A DNA stretch of 64,000 bases from an uncultured Parabacteroides sp. (GTDB taxonomy: Bacteria > Bacteroidota > Bacteroidia > Bacteroidales > Tannerellaceae), in contig CAJTMR010000015.1 in the NCBI GenBank assembly GCA_910577325.1, forward strand, positions 20,621 to 84,620, in the 5' to 3' direction. Both the position numbers and the translations under genes were made by a program. The notes below the pieces were generated by a model, which saw only the letters and a program-made list of their open reading frames with translations, was not told where the DNA came from and did no database searches. Positions 51,714 to 62,194 of this stretch are shown in pieces; the stretch's first letter is position 1; each line of letters starts with the position of its first letter.

Positions 51714-54700
51714 TTACTCATCGTCTCTGTCCATAGTATTGAAATCTACGACATTCTTACGATTTGCAAAGATACGTTCGAACTCATCTTTAGCACCGAC
51801 AACTAACTTGTCGAAATCACGCTGGCCTGTACCGGCAGGGATCAGATGACCGCAGATAACGTTTTCTTTCAAACCTTCCAAACGATCCACCTTTCCATTA
51901 ATAGCGGCTTCGTTCAACACCTTCGTCGTTTCCTGGAAAGATGCGGCAGACATAAAGCTGTTTGTCTGCAAAGCTGCACGAGTGATACCCTGAAGAATCT
52001 GATTAGCCGTAGCAGGAACCGCATCACGGACTTCAACCAATTTCAAGTCACGACGCTTCAGCATACTGTTCTCGTCTCTCAACTTACGGACAGTCACGAT
52101 CTGACCAGCCTGTAATGCCTGAGAATCTCCCGGATCCGTCACAACCTTCTTACCCCAGATACGATCGTTTTCATCCATCACCTCCAGTTTATCAACTACC
52201 TGCTGTTCCAAGAAACGAGTATCTCCCGGATCGATGATTTCAACCTTACGCATCATCTGACGAACGATTACCTCGAAATGCTTATCGTTAATTTTTACAC
52301 CCTGCAGACGATATACATCCTGGATTTCATTTACGATATATTCTTGAACAGCCGTCGGTCCCATGATTGCCAAGATATCAGATGGAGTAGTCGCACCATC
52401 GGAAAGCGGCATACCGGCACGGATATAGTCGTTTTCCTGAACAAGCAACTGCTTGGACAGAGGCACCATATATTTCTTTACTTCACCCAATTTGGAAGTA
52501 ACAGTAATTTCACGGTTACCACGTTTGATCTTGCCGAAACCAACTTCACCATCAATTTCAGAAACAACAGCCGGGTTAGACGGGTTACGAGCCTCGAACA
52601 ATTCCGTTACACGAGGCAAACCACCGGTAATGTCACCCGCTTTACTTACTGCACGCGGGATCTTAACCAAAACCTCACCGGCCTTAACCATATCGCCCTC
52701 GTCTTTTACCACGTGAGCACCCAACGGCAACGAATAATTCTTCAAATAATTTCCGTTTTCGTCTACGATATGAGCAGCCGGAGCTTTTGTCTTATCTTTA
52801 GATTCGATAATGATCTTTTCCTTCAAACCGGTCGTCTCGTCACTTTCAACACTGTAAGTAACATTCTCTACCAAACTTTCGAATTCGATCTTACCGGAAA
52901 CTTCCGATACGATAACTGCGTTGAACGGGTCCCATTCGATGATAACATCGCCTTTCTTGATCGTATCTCCATTCTTGAAAAACAGTTTGGAACCATAAGG
53001 TATATTGTGAGCCAACAATACGATCTTCGTTGTCGGATCAACAATACGAAGTTCTGCCAAACGGCTGACAACAACCTGGAACTTCTTACCGTTCTCTTCA
53101 CTGTCTACAGCACGAAGTTCCTCGATTTCCAAAACACCGTCATATTTAGAAGTGATACTGTTTTCCGTTGCCACGTTAGATGCGATACCACCGACGTGGA
53201 ATGTACGCAGTGTCAACTGAGTACCCGGTTCACCGATTGACTGTGCAGCAATAACTCCTACAACCTCACCCTTCTGAACCATTTGGTTCGTAGCCAGGTT
53301 ACGACCATAACATTTTGCACAAACCCCCTTCTTGGATTCACAAGTCAATACAGAACGGATTTCAACGCTTTCAATTGGAGAATCTTCAATCTTTTTAGCT
53401 GCATCTTCACGAATTTCTTCACCGGCACGGACAATTACTTCGCCTGTCAACGGATGAATGAGATCATGAACAGAAACACGTCCCAAAATACGTTCACCTA
53501 AGCTGGCGATCACTTCATCATTGTTCTTCAATTCTGTGCAAACCAGACCACGCAACGTTCCACAGTCTTCTTCATTGATGATCACATCATGAGATACATC
53601 AACCAGACGACGAGTCAAATAACCAGCGTCAGCAGTCTTCAAAGCAGTATCGGCCAAACCTTTACGAGCACCGTGGGTAGAGATAAAATACTCCAACACG
53701 GACAAACCTTCCTTAAAATTAGAAAGAATCGGGTTTTCAATGATTTGGCCACCTTCAGCACCACTCTTCTGCGGTTTTGCCATCAAACCACGCATCCCGG
53801 ACAACTGACGAATCTGTTCTTTAGAACCACGGGCTCCGGAATCCATCATCATATAGATAGAGTTGAAACCATCGTTATCGGCAGTCAACTGCTTCATCAA
53901 TGTGTCGGACAACTTGCTGTTGACATGTGTCCAAGTATCAATAATCTGGTTATAACGTTCGTTATTGGTAATGAACCCCATATTATAGTTGTTCATGATC
54001 TGCTCAACCTCGTCATAACCCTCTTTCACCAACGCCTCTTTTTCAGGCGGAATCAGAACGTCAGCCAAATTGAAAGACAAACCACCCTTGAACGCCATAT
54101 AATAACCCAAATTCTTAATGTCATCCAAGAACTGAGCCGTACGGGCAACCCCACAAGCTTTGATAACCTTACCAATGATATCGCGAAGTGCTTTCTTACC
54201 CAATACTTCATTAATATAACCGACTTCTTCCGGAACAAATTCATTGACCATCAAGCGTCCGACAGAAGTTTCAACCATTTTCTTAATCGGATTACCCTCT
54301 TTGTCAATGTCATTCACATATACTTTGATCGGAGCGTGGATATCCACTTTCTTTTCATTATATGCAATCGTTGCTTCCTCCGGCCCGTAGAAAACAATGC
54401 CTTCACCCAATGTTCCCTTACGCATCTTTGTGATATAGTACAAACCTAACACCATATCTTGAGAAGGAACCGTAATAGGTGCACCATTAGCCGGATTCAA
54501 AATGTTGTGAGAAGCAAGCATCAACATCTGCGCTTCCAATACAGCTTCATTTCCTAAAGGCAAGTGAACAGCCATCTGGTCACCGTCGAAGTCGGCGTTG
54601 AATGCCGTACATGCTAACGGATGCAACTGGATAGCCTTACCTTCAATCAACTTCGGCTGAAATGCCTGGATACCCAGACGGTGCAAAGTCGGTGCACGGT

Positions 54701-56000
54701 TCAGCAATACCGGATGACCTTTCATTACATACTCCAAAATATCCCAAACCACCGGTTCCTTACGGTCAACGATCTTCTTTGCAGACTTCACCGTTTTCAC
54801 GATACCGCGTTCGATCAATTTACGGATCACGAAAGGCTTATAAAGTTCGGCTGCCATATTTTTCGGCAAACCGCATTCATGCATTTTCAATTCAGGACCT
54901 ACGACGATAACCGAACGAGCCGAATAGTCAACACGCTTACCCAACAGATTCTGACGGAAACGACCTTGTTTACCTTTCAAACTGTCGGATAGAGACTTCA
55001 ACGGACGGTTAGCATCAGTCTTAACAGCACTTGATTTACGAGAGTTGTCGAACAAAGAGTCCACAGCTTCCTGAAGCATACGTTTTTCATTACGCAGAAT
55101 CACTTCAGGAGCCTTGATATCAATTAATCGTTTCAGACGGTTATTACGAATAATAACACGACGATACAAATCATTCAAATCGGAAGTCGCGAAACGTCCA
55201 CCATCCAGCGGAACCAACGGACGCAGTTCAGGCGGGATTACAGGTACAACCTTTACGATCATCCATTCCGGCTTATTACGACCTCTGGATGCACGGAAAG
55301 ATTCAACAACCTGCAAACGTTTCAATGCCTCGTTCTTACGCTGTTGCGAACCATCCGTACTTGCACGGTGACGTAATTCGTAAGACAAAGAATCCAGATC
55401 CAAACGAGCCAGCAAATCATAGATAGCTTCAGCACCGATCTTAGCGATAAATTTATTCGGATCCGTATCTTCCAACATCTGGTTTTCCTTTGGCAGGTTA
55501 TCCAGAATCTGCAAATATTCCTCTTCCGAAAGCAAGTCCAATTCAGCAACAGTGTCTACACATCCTGGCTGAATCACAACATAACGTTCGTAATAGATAA
55601 TAGAATCCAGTTTCTTAGTCGGCAAGCCTAACAAGTAACCGATTTTATTGGGCAGGGAACGGAAATACCAGATATGAGCGACAGGAACAACCAGATGAAT
55701 GTGTCCCATACGTTCGCGACGCACTTTTTTCTCTGTAACTTCCACCCCGCAACGATCGCAGACAATACCTTTATAACGAATACGCTTGTATTTCCCGCAA
55801 TGACATTCGTAGTCCTTGATCGGACCGAAAATACGCTCGCAGAAAAGACCGTCACGTTCAGGTTTGTACGTACGATAATTAATCGTTTCCGGTTTTAAAA
55901 CTTCACCACTGGAGTTTTCAAGAATCTCTTCAGGAGAAGCCAGACCGATAGTTATTTTTGAAAAGTTACTCTTTATCTTGTTTTCTTTTCTAAAGGCCAT
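51714..56000 (-). CDS. rpoC: RNA polymerase subunit beta'
   Basis: A 1428-aa subunit. Zinc-binding site 1: CHCGKYKRIRYKGIVCDRCGVEV; active-site metal motif NADFDGDQMAVHLPL; trigger-loop region LVCTEL; zinc site 2: CGTLRGLVC with CESKKGVCAKCYG. Length is usual for the phylum. It forms the catalytic centre with beta. rpoC starts 73 bases after rpoB and is closed by the terminator at 51665-51696. Confidence 0.97.
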   Translation of the reverse strand: MAFRKENKIKSNFSKITIGLASPEEILENSSGEVLKPETINYRTYKPERDGLFCERIFGPIKDYECHCGKYKRIRYKGIVCDRCGVEVTEKKVRRERMGHIHLVVPVAHIWYFRSLPNKIGYLLGLPTKKLDSIIYYERYVVIQPGCVDTVAELDLLSEEEYLQILDNLPKENQMLEDTDPNKFIAKIGAEAIYDLLARLDLDSLSYELRHRASTDGSQQRKNEALKRLQVVESFRASRGRNKPEWMIVKVVPVIPPELRPLVPLDGGRFATSDLNDLYRRVIIRNNRLKRLIDIKAPEVILRNEKRMLQEAVDSLFDNSRKSSAVKTDANRPLKSLSDSLKGKQGRFRQNLLGKRVDYSARSVIVVGPELKMHECGLPKNMAAELYKPFVIRKLIERGIVKTVKSAKKIVDRKEPVVWDILEYVMKGHPVLLNRAPTLHRLGIQAFQPKLIEGKAIQLHPLACTAFNADFDGDQMAVHLPLGNEAVLEAQMLMLASHNILNPANGAPITVPSQDMVLGLYYITKMRKGTLGEGIVFYGPEEATIAYNEKKVDIHAPIKVYVNDIDKEGNPIKKMVETSVGRLMVNEFVPEEVGYINEVLGKKALRDIIGKVIKACGVARTAQFLDDIKNLGYYMAFKGGLSFNLADVLIPPEKEALVKEGYDEVEQIMNNYNMGFITNNERYNQIIDTWTHVNSKLSDTLMKQLTADNDGFNSIYMMMDSGARGSKEQIRQLSGMRGLMAKPQKSGAEGGQIIENPILSNFKEGLSVLEYFISTHGARKGLADTALKTADAGYLTRRLVDVSHDVIINEEDCGTLRGLVCTELKNNDEVIASLGERILGRVSVHDLIHPLTGEVIVRAGEEIREDAAKKIEDSPIESVEIRSVLTCESKKGVCAKCYGRNLATNQMVQKGEVVGVIAAQSIGEPGTQLTLRTFHVGGIASNVATENSITSKYDGVLEIEELRAVDSEENGKKFQVVVSRLAELRIVDPTTKIVLLAHNIPYGSKLFFKNGDTIKKGDVIIEWDPFNAVIVSEVSGKIEFESLVENVTYSVESDETTGLKEKIIIESKDKTKAPAAHIVDENGNYLKNYSLPLGAHVVKDEGDMVKAGEVLVKIPRAVSKAGDITGGLPRVTELFEARNPSNPAVVSEIDGEVGFGKIKRGNREITVTSKLGEVKKYMVPLSKQLLVQENDYIRAGMPLSDGATTPSDILAIMGPTAVQEYIVNEIQDVYRLQGVKINDKHFEVIVRQMMRKVEIIDPGDTRFLEQQVVDKLEVMDENDRIWGKKVVTDPGDSQALQAGQIVTVRKLRDENSMLKRRDLKLVEVRDAVPATANQILQGITRAALQTNSFMSAASFQETTKVLNEAAINGKVDRLEGLKENVICGHLIPAGTGQRDFDKLVVGAKDEFERIFANRKNVVDFNTMDRDDE

Positions 56001-56073
56001 ATTTTTTATTTATAAAGAGTTATCAATGAGTAAGCAGATGAGCCGGAGCCCATCCACTTATATTGTTTTTGAA

Positions 56074-59000
56074 TTAATCCAAAGTAAAGCTTAAACCAAG
56101 CCCTCTCAGCTCATGCAACAATACATTCAGAGATTCTGGAATGCCCGGTTGAGGCATCGGATCACCTTTCACGATTGCTTCGTAAGCCTTAGAACGTCCG
56201 ACAACGTCATCAGACTTGATCGTAAGAATTTCCTGAAGAACATGCGCAGCACCAAAAGCTTCCAGTGCCCAAACTTCCATCTCTCCGAAACGCTGACCAC
56301 CAAACTGTGCCTTACCACCCAGAGGCTGCTGGGTAATAAGAGAGTACGGACCGATTGAACGAGCGTGCATCTTATCATCAACCATGTGCCCCAACTTCAG
56401 AAAATAAGTAACCCCCACCGTAGCCGGCTGGTCAAAACGTTCACCGGTTCCACCATCATACAAGTAACTCTTCCCGTAGCGTGGCAATCCTGCTTTATCT
56501 GTCCATTCGTTCATATCATCCAAATCCGCACCATCGAAAATAGGAGTCGCAAATTTGACACCCATCGTACGACCTGCCCAACCCAGCACGGCTTCAAAAA
56601 TCTGCCCCAAGTTCATACGAGAAGGCACACCCAGCGGGTTCAAACAAATATCAACCGGAGTTCCGTCTTCCAGGAACGGCATATCTTCCTGACGGACGAT
56701 CTTGGAAACAATACCCTTGTTACCGTGACGACCGGCCATCTTATCACCCACCTGAATTTTACGTTTCTTAGCAATATAAACTTTAGCCATCTGAACAATA
56801 CCGGTAGGCAACTCGTCACCGATCGTAAGATCAAATTTCTTACGTCTCAGTTCAGCGTCCAGTTCTTTATATTTCTTCAGATAATTCAAGATCACCTGTT
56901 TGATAAGTTCGTTCTTATCAGCATCGGCAGTCCATTTACTTACTTGTATAGAATTATAATCCAATTCTTCCAGAGCCTTGCGAGAGAACTTGACTCCCTT
57001 CGCAATAATCTCCATATTCATATAATCTTTAACTCCCTGAGAAACCTTACCTGTAGTCAAAACCAACAATTTGTCAACCAACAAATTTTTCAGGTCAGCC
57101 ATCTTCATTTCGTATTCTTCATCCAACTTAGGCAGAATAGCCTTGTCTGTCAGTCTGGATTTACGTTTCTTGATGGCTTTTGAAAACAAAGCAGTTTCAA
57201 TAACCACACCACGAAGAGACGGGGTTGCTTTCAAAGAAGCATCCTTCACATCACCTGCCTTATCACCGAAAATTGCACGAAGCAATTTTTCTTCAGGAGA
57301 AGGATCAGATTCACCCTTCGGAGTAATCTTACCGATCAAAATATCGCCTGGTTCGATACGAGCACCTACCCGGACAATACCTCTTTCGTCCAAATCCTTA
57401 GTAGCTTCTTCGCTGACATTCGGGATATCGGATGTCAACTCTTCCATACCACGTTTAGTTTCACGAACTTCCAAAATGTATTCGTCAACATGGACTGAAG
57501 TAAAGAAATCTTCACGAACCATACGTTCGTTCAAAACAATGGCATCTTCATAGTTATAACCTTTCCACGGCATATACGCGACTTTCACGTTACGGCCCAA
57601 TGCCAACTCACCATTCTGAGTTGAATAACCTTCCGTCAGGATATCGCCAGCCTTCACACGCTGGCCGCGGTGGCAGATCGGACGCAAATCGACAGTCGTA
57701 CTTTGGTTAGTCTTACGCCACTTCGGAATATTGTATGTCTTAACCGCATCTTCAAAACTTACAAATTCTTCATCTTCCGAACGGTCATATTTAATCTTGA
57801 TACAAGTCGCATCCACAAATACCACTTCACCTTCACGCTCAGCCATGATCTGAGTACGTGAGTCGCGAGCAACTTGCGCTTCGATCCCCGTACCCACGAT
57901 CGGAGCATCCGTACGCAAGAGAGGAACAGCCTGGCGCATCATGTTAGATCCCATCAATGCACGGTTGGCATCATCATGTTCCAAGAACGGAATCAAAGAG
58001 GCTGCAATAGAAGCTATCTGCTGCGGGGCAACGTCCATCAAGTCGATCTCCGTAGGAGGCACAACCGGAAAATCAGCTTCAAAACGGGCTTTAACTTTAT
58101 CGCGAACAAACTTACCATCATCATCCAACGGAGCATTACCTTGAGCAATCGTCAATTCTTCTTCCTCCTCTGCCGTATAATATTGTAAACCGTCTTCGGA
58201 GAAGTCTACCTTACCGCCAACAACCTTACGATATGGAGTGGAGATAAACCCGAGATCATTAATCTTAGCATACACACATAAAGAAGAAATCAAACCGATA
58301 TTCGGTCCTTCAGGAGTTTCAATTGGACAAAGACGACCATAATGCGTATAATGTACGTCACGCACCTCAAATCCGGCACGTTCACGAGACAAACCACCTG
58401 GTCCCAATGCTGACAAACGACGCTTATGTGTAATTTCTGCCAGCGGGTTTGTCTGGTCCATAAACTGAGATAAAGCATTCGTTCCAAAAAATGAATTAAC
58501 AACAGAAGAAATAGTCTTTGCGTTAATCAAATCAATCGGAGTAAACACTTCATTATCCCGCACGTTCATACGTTCACGAACAGTACGGGACATACGAGCC
58601 AAACCGATACCGAACTGGTTATACAGCTGTTCGCCCACTGTACGTACACGACGGTTGCTCAAGTGATCGATATCATCAACGATCGCCTTCGAATTGATCA
58701 ACTCGATCAGATATTTGATGATCTCGATTATATCTTCTTTTGTCAAAACCTTAATATCATCGCTGGTAGTAAGGTTCAACTTCTTATTAATTCTGTAACG
58801 GCCAACTTCACCTAAATCATAGCGCTTTTCAGAAAAAAACAAATTCTGAATAACTTCACGGGCACTTGCTTCATCTGCAGGTTCTGCATTTCGCAATTGA
58901 CGGTAAATATACAGGACAGCTTCCTTTTCAGAGTTACTTGGGTCTTTCTGAAGCGTATTATAGATGATAGCATAATCTGAAAGATTCTGATCCTCACGGT

Positions 59001-59886
59001 GTAGCAGAATATTTTGCGTTCCGGATTCCAGAATAGCCTCTATATTGTCGCTATCAAGGACCGACTCACGATCGATGATAACATCATTACGTTCAATAGA
59101 AACAACCTCACCGGTATCTTCATCTACGAAATCTTCCACCCAAGTCTTCAAAACACGAGCAGCCAACTTACGACCAATCAGTTTTTTCAGGTTGGCTTTC
59201 GAAACTTTTACCTCCTCAGCCAGATTAAAGATTTCAAGAATGTCTTTATCGCTTTCAAAACCAATAGCTCTCAAAAGGGTTGTTACAGGCAATTTCTTTT
59301 TACGGTCGATGTAAGCATACATCACATTATTGATGTCAGTTGCGAACTCGATCCACGAACCTTTAAAAGGAATGATACGTGCAGAATACAACTTCGTACC
59401 ATTAGCGTGTGTGCTTTGTCCGAAGAACACGCCAGGCGAACGGTGCAATTGTGAAACCACAACACGCTCCGCACCATTTATAACGAAAGTACCTCTCTCC
59501 GTCATGTACGGAATCGGACCCAGATACACATCCTGTATCACCGTATCGAAATCTTCGTGATCAGGGTCTGTACAATACAGTTTTAACTTCGCTTTTAAAG
59601 GCACACTATAGGTTAATCCGCGCGCGATACATTCGTCAATGGTATAGCGAGGCGGATCTATATAGTAATCTAAGAACTCCAACACAAAATTGTTACGCGT
59701 ATCTGCAATCGGGAAATTCTCGGCAAATACCTTATACAATCCCTCCTTTTTTCTCTTTTCAGGAGGCGTGTCAAGTTGAAGAAAGTCTTGGAATGACTTC
59801 AATTGTACTTCGAGAAAGTCCGGATATGGGAACTGATTTTTGATCGAAGCAAAATTAACTCTTTGGTTTTCAGCTGTTGAAGACAT
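56074..59886 (-). CDS. rpoB: RNA polymerase subunit beta
   Basis: A 1270-aa subunit. Rifampicin-region and active-site blocks are visible: FGTNALSQFMDQTNPLAEITHKRRLSALGPGG, GLCPIETPEGPNIGLI and HGNKGIVSKIV. The C-terminal domain interacts with beta'. It lies after rplL, with a hairpin attenuator between, and before rpoC. Confidence 0.97.
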   Translation of the reverse strand: MSSTAENQRVNFASIKNQFPYPDFLEVQLKSFQDFLQLDTPPEKRKKEGLYKVFAENFPIADTRNNFVLEFLDYYIDPPRYTIDECIARGLTYSVPLKAKLKLYCTDPDHEDFDTVIQDVYLGPIPYMTERGTFVINGAERVVVSQLHRSPGVFFGQSTHANGTKLYSARIIPFKGSWIEFATDINNVMYAYIDRKKKLPVTTLLRAIGFESDKDILEIFNLAEEVKVSKANLKKLIGRKLAARVLKTWVEDFVDEDTGEVVSIERNDVIIDRESVLDSDNIEAILESGTQNILLHREDQNLSDYAIIYNTLQKDPSNSEKEAVLYIYRQLRNAEPADEASAREVIQNLFFSEKRYDLGEVGRYRINKKLNLTTSDDIKVLTKEDIIEIIKYLIELINSKAIVDDIDHLSNRRVRTVGEQLYNQFGIGLARMSRTVRERMNVRDNEVFTPIDLINAKTISSVVNSFFGTNALSQFMDQTNPLAEITHKRRLSALGPGGLSRERAGFEVRDVHYTHYGRLCPIETPEGPNIGLISSLCVYAKINDLGFISTPYRKVVGGKVDFSEDGLQYYTAEEEEELTIAQGNAPLDDDGKFVRDKVKARFEADFPVVPPTEIDLMDVAPQQIASIAASLIPFLEHDDANRALMGSNMMRQAVPLLRTDAPIVGTGIEAQVARDSRTQIMAEREGEVVFVDATCIKIKYDRSEDEEFVSFEDAVKTYNIPKWRKTNQSTTVDLRPICHRGQRVKAGDILTEGYSTQNGELALGRNVKVAYMPWKGYNYEDAIVLNERMVREDFFTSVHVDEYILEVRETKRGMEELTSDIPNVSEEATKDLDERGIVRVGARIEPGDILIGKITPKGESDPSPEEKLLRAIFGDKAGDVKDASLKATPSLRGVVIETALFSKAIKKRKSRLTDKAILPKLDEEYEMKMADLKNLLVDKLLVLTTGKVSQGVKDYMNMEIIAKGVKFSRKALEELDYNSIQVSKWTADADKNELIKQVILNYLKKYKELDAELRRKKFDLTIGDELPTGIVQMAKVYIAKKRKIQVGDKMAGRHGNKGIVSKIVRQEDMPFLEDGTPVDICLNPLGVPSRMNLGQIFEAVLGWAGRTMGVKFATPIFDGADLDDMNEWTDKAGLPRYGKSYLYDGGTGERFDQPATVGVTYFLKLGHMVDDKMHARSIGPYSLITQQPLGGKAQFGGQRFGEMEVWALEAFGAAHVLQEILTIKSDDVVGRSKAYEAIVKGDPMPQPGIPESLNVLLHELRGLGLSFTLD

Positions 59887-59926
59887 CTAATAAGGAATTT
59901 ATTGAACTTATTGAAATTATAGACAC

Positions 59927-59965
59927 AAAAAGGTTAAGAATCTCCTTTAAGGGAGACTCTTAACC
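59927..59965 (-). terminator. Attenuator-like hairpin between rplL and rpoB
   Basis: GGTTAAGAATCTCC and GGGAGACTCTTAACC pair with one mismatch over about 14 bp; on the minus strand TTTTTGTGTC follows. It lies 41 bases before rpoB, where partial termination would reduce polymerase expression relative to L7/L12, as known in E. coli. Confidence 0.75.
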
Positions 59966-59993
59966 AAATCACCTGATTACCAGGTTATAAATA

Positions 59994-60371
59994 CTATTTA
60001 AGCTCAACTTCAGCTCCAGCTTCTTCCAACTGTTTCTTTAATGCTTCAGCATCAGCTTTAGCGATTCCTTCTTTGATAGCGCTAGGAGCACCGTCAACCA
60101 TATCTTTAGCTTCCTTCAAACCAAGACCAGTCAATTCTTTTACTAACTTAACGATAGCCAACTTGTTTGCACCTGCTGCCTTCAATACTACATCAAAAGA
60201 AGTCTTTTCTTCTACTGCAGCAGCAGCGCCACCAGCAGCAGGGCCAGCAACAGCAACAGCTGCAGCTGCAGGTTCGATACCATATTCTTCTTTCAGGATT
60301 GTAGCCAATTCGCTAACTTCTTTTACGGTCAGGTTTACTAATTGTTCTGCAAAAGCTTTCAAATCTGCCAT
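59994..60371 (-). CDS. rplL: Ribosomal protein bL7/bL12
   Basis: A 125-aa acidic stalk protein. N-terminal dimer domain (AEQLVNLTVKEVSELATILKEEYG), an Ala-rich hinge (AAAAVAVAGPAAGGAAAAV, residues 38-56), and the C-terminal domain with KLVKELTGLGLKEAKDMVDGAP. It recruits elongation factors. It is last of the L11-L1-L10-L7/L12 group and is separated from rpoB by an attenuator-like hairpin. Confidence 0.96.
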   Translation of the reverse strand: MADLKAFAEQLVNLTVKEVSELATILKEEYGIEPAAAAVAVAGPAAGGAAAAVEEKTSFDVVLKAAGANKLAIVKLVKELTGLGLKEAKDMVDGAPSAIKEGIAKADAEALKKQLEEAGAEVELK

Positions 60372-60415
60372 TTTTGTATGATTTAAATGTTTGTTTATCT
60401 GTGTAAATTAAAAAA

Positions 60416-60946
60416 TTATCTTTCTTCCAAAGTCTTCAACAGACCATGGATAGTTTGTCCTGATGACTGAAGAGCAGAGATAACGTTCTTCGCTGGAGAT
60501 TGCAACAACATGATAACATCTCCAATAAGTTCGTTTTTGCTCTTGATATTTACCAAAGCTTCAAGGTTTTCTGCACCTACATAGAAACTTTCCTGCACAT
60601 ACGCAGCCTTCAATGCCGGTTTCGCAGGAACATCTTTCTTTGCGTCTTTAGTAAATTCCTTAATCAAGCGAGCAGGAGCATTAGCAGTCTGTGAAAACAT
60701 CACAGCCGTATTGCCCTTCATTGCAACCTGCAGAGGTGAAAAATCACCTTCTACATTTTCCAATGCCTTTTTAAGCAAGTTATTCTTCACAACAACCAAC
60801 TTGATCTCTTTCTTGAAACATTCCCGTCTCAATTTGCTGGTCTTCTCTGCATCCAATGCTTCGATATCAGTCAAATAAAAGTTAGGATATTCCTTTACGA
60901 TCTCAGTCAGTTGAGCTATAATTAAGCCTTTATCTTCCTTTTTCAT
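60416..60946 (-). CDS. rplJ: Ribosomal protein uL10
   Basis: A 176-aa protein forming the base of the L7/L12 stalk. Conserved segments: MKKEDKGLIIAQLTEIVKEY, TSKLRRECFKKEIKLVVVKNNLLKKAL and the C-terminal helix that binds L12 dimers. It lies 16 bases after rplA and 44 bases before rplL. In other bacteria the L10-L12 complex binds its own leader; no such leader was identified here. Confidence 0.95.
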   Translation of the reverse strand: MKKEDKGLIIAQLTEIVKEYPNFYLTDIEALDAEKTSKLRRECFKKEIKLVVVKNNLLKKALENVEGDFSPLQVAMKGNTAVMFSQTANAPARLIKEFTKDAKKDVPAKPALKAAYVQESFYVGAENLEALVNIKSKNELIGDVIMLLQSPAKNVISALQSSGQTIHGLLKTLEER

Positions 60947-60962
60947 TGTCCAATAATTTTAA

Positions 60963-61661
60963 TTAGTTTTCTTCAACTGATTTGGGGTCAATTTTAATAC
61001 CCGCACTCATTGTACTTGAAAGATAAATGCTCTTTATATATGTACCTTTAGCTGCAGACGGCTTCAACTTCAGAAGAGTTGAAATAAATTCCTTTGCATT
61101 ATCACGAATCTGATCAGGGTTAAAAGAAACCTTACCGATTGAAGTGTGAACGATACCGGATTTGTCCACCTTAAAGTCGATCTTACCTTGCTTAACTTCC
61201 TTCACTGCGTTTCCAATTTCATTGGTAACCGTACCACTCTTAGGATTAGGCATCAAACCACGCGGGCCTAAAACTCTACCCAGAGCACCGATCTTACCCA
61301 TAATAGAAGGCATAGTGATAATTACGTCAATATCAGTCCAACCGCCTTTAATCTTTTCAATATACTCATCTAATCCAACATAGTCAGCACCTGCCGCAGT
61401 AGCTTCAGCTTCCTTGTCTGGTGTACATAATGCGAGAACCCGAACCTGCTTACCCGTACCGTGAGGCAGTGAAACCACACCTCTCACCATTTGGTTAGCT
61501 TTACGAGGGTCAACACCTAAACGGACATCAACATCCACAGAAGCATCAAACTTAGTAGTAGTAATTTCTTTTACCAAAGCTGAAGCTTCTTTCAATGTGT
61601 ATGCTTTCCCAGCTTCAATCTTGCCCAAAGCCAACTTTTGATTTTTTGTAAGTTTACTCAT
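60963..61661 (-). CDS. rplA: Ribosomal protein uL1
   Basis: A 232-aa L1 stalk protein. Signature: FDASVDVDVRLGVDPRKANQMVRGVVSLPHGTGK and GRVLGPRGLMPNPKSGTVT. It binds 23S rRNA and, in many bacteria, its own mRNA. It follows rplK by 15 bases. Confidence 0.97.
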   Translation of the reverse strand: MSKLTKNQKLALGKIEAGKAYTLKEASALVKEITTTKFDASVDVDVRLGVDPRKANQMVRGVVSLPHGTGKQVRVLALCTPDKEAEATAAGADYVGLDEYIEKIKGGWTDIDVIITMPSIMGKIGALGRVLGPRGLMPNPKSGTVTNEIGNAVKEVKQGKIDFKVDKSGIVHTSIGKVSFNPDQIRDNAKEFISTLLKLKPSAAKGTYIKSIYLSSTMSAGIKIDPKSVEEN

Positions 61662-61676
61662 CTCAATTGAAGTTTA

Positions 61677-62120
61677 TTAATTATTACCCGGGAATGTCCC
61701 TTTAACAGTGATACCCATACTTCTTGCTGTCCCGGCAACCATTCTCATAGCTGACTCGACAGTGAAGCAGTTCAAATCGACCAACTTGTCTTCAGCGATA
61801 GCCTTCACCTGATCCCACGTGATCTCTGCAATCTTGGAACGGTTAGGTTGAGCAGAACCGCTCTTCTTCTTAGTAGCTTCCAACAACTGGATTGCTACAG
61901 GAGGAGTTTTTACGACAAAGTCGAAAGACTTATCGGCATAGTAAGTAATTACAACAGGCAATATCTTACCGGCCTTGTCTTGGGTTCTGGCATTAAATTG
62001 CTTGCAAAACTCCATAATATTAATACCCTTAGAACCCAAAGCGGGACCTACTGGGGGAGAAGGGTTTGCTGCTCCTCCTTTAATCTGCAATTTGATTTGT
62101 CCAGCAACTTCTTTAGCCAT
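61677..62120 (-). CDS. rplK: Ribosomal protein uL11
   Basis: A 147-aa protein of the factor-binding region, with IKLQIKGGAANPSPPVGPALGSKGINIMEFCKQFNART and the C-terminal RNA-binding KIAEITWDQVKAIAEDKL. Target of trimethylating PrmA in other bacteria. It lies 74 bases after nusG, possibly with a promoter in the gap, though none was clear. Confidence 0.97.
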   Translation of the reverse strand: MAKEVAGQIKLQIKGGAANPSPPVGPALGSKGINIMEFCKQFNARTQDKAGKILPVVITYYADKSFDFVVKTPPVAIQLLEATKKKSGSAQPNRSKIAEITWDQVKAIAEDKLVDLNCFTVESAMRMVAGTARSMGITVKGTFPGNN

Positions 62121-62194
62121 TGTTTCTAAAATTTTTTAGATATATAACATCGATAACTTTAAAAGAAAGACCATACTTTTCGTAACAAGAGTAC

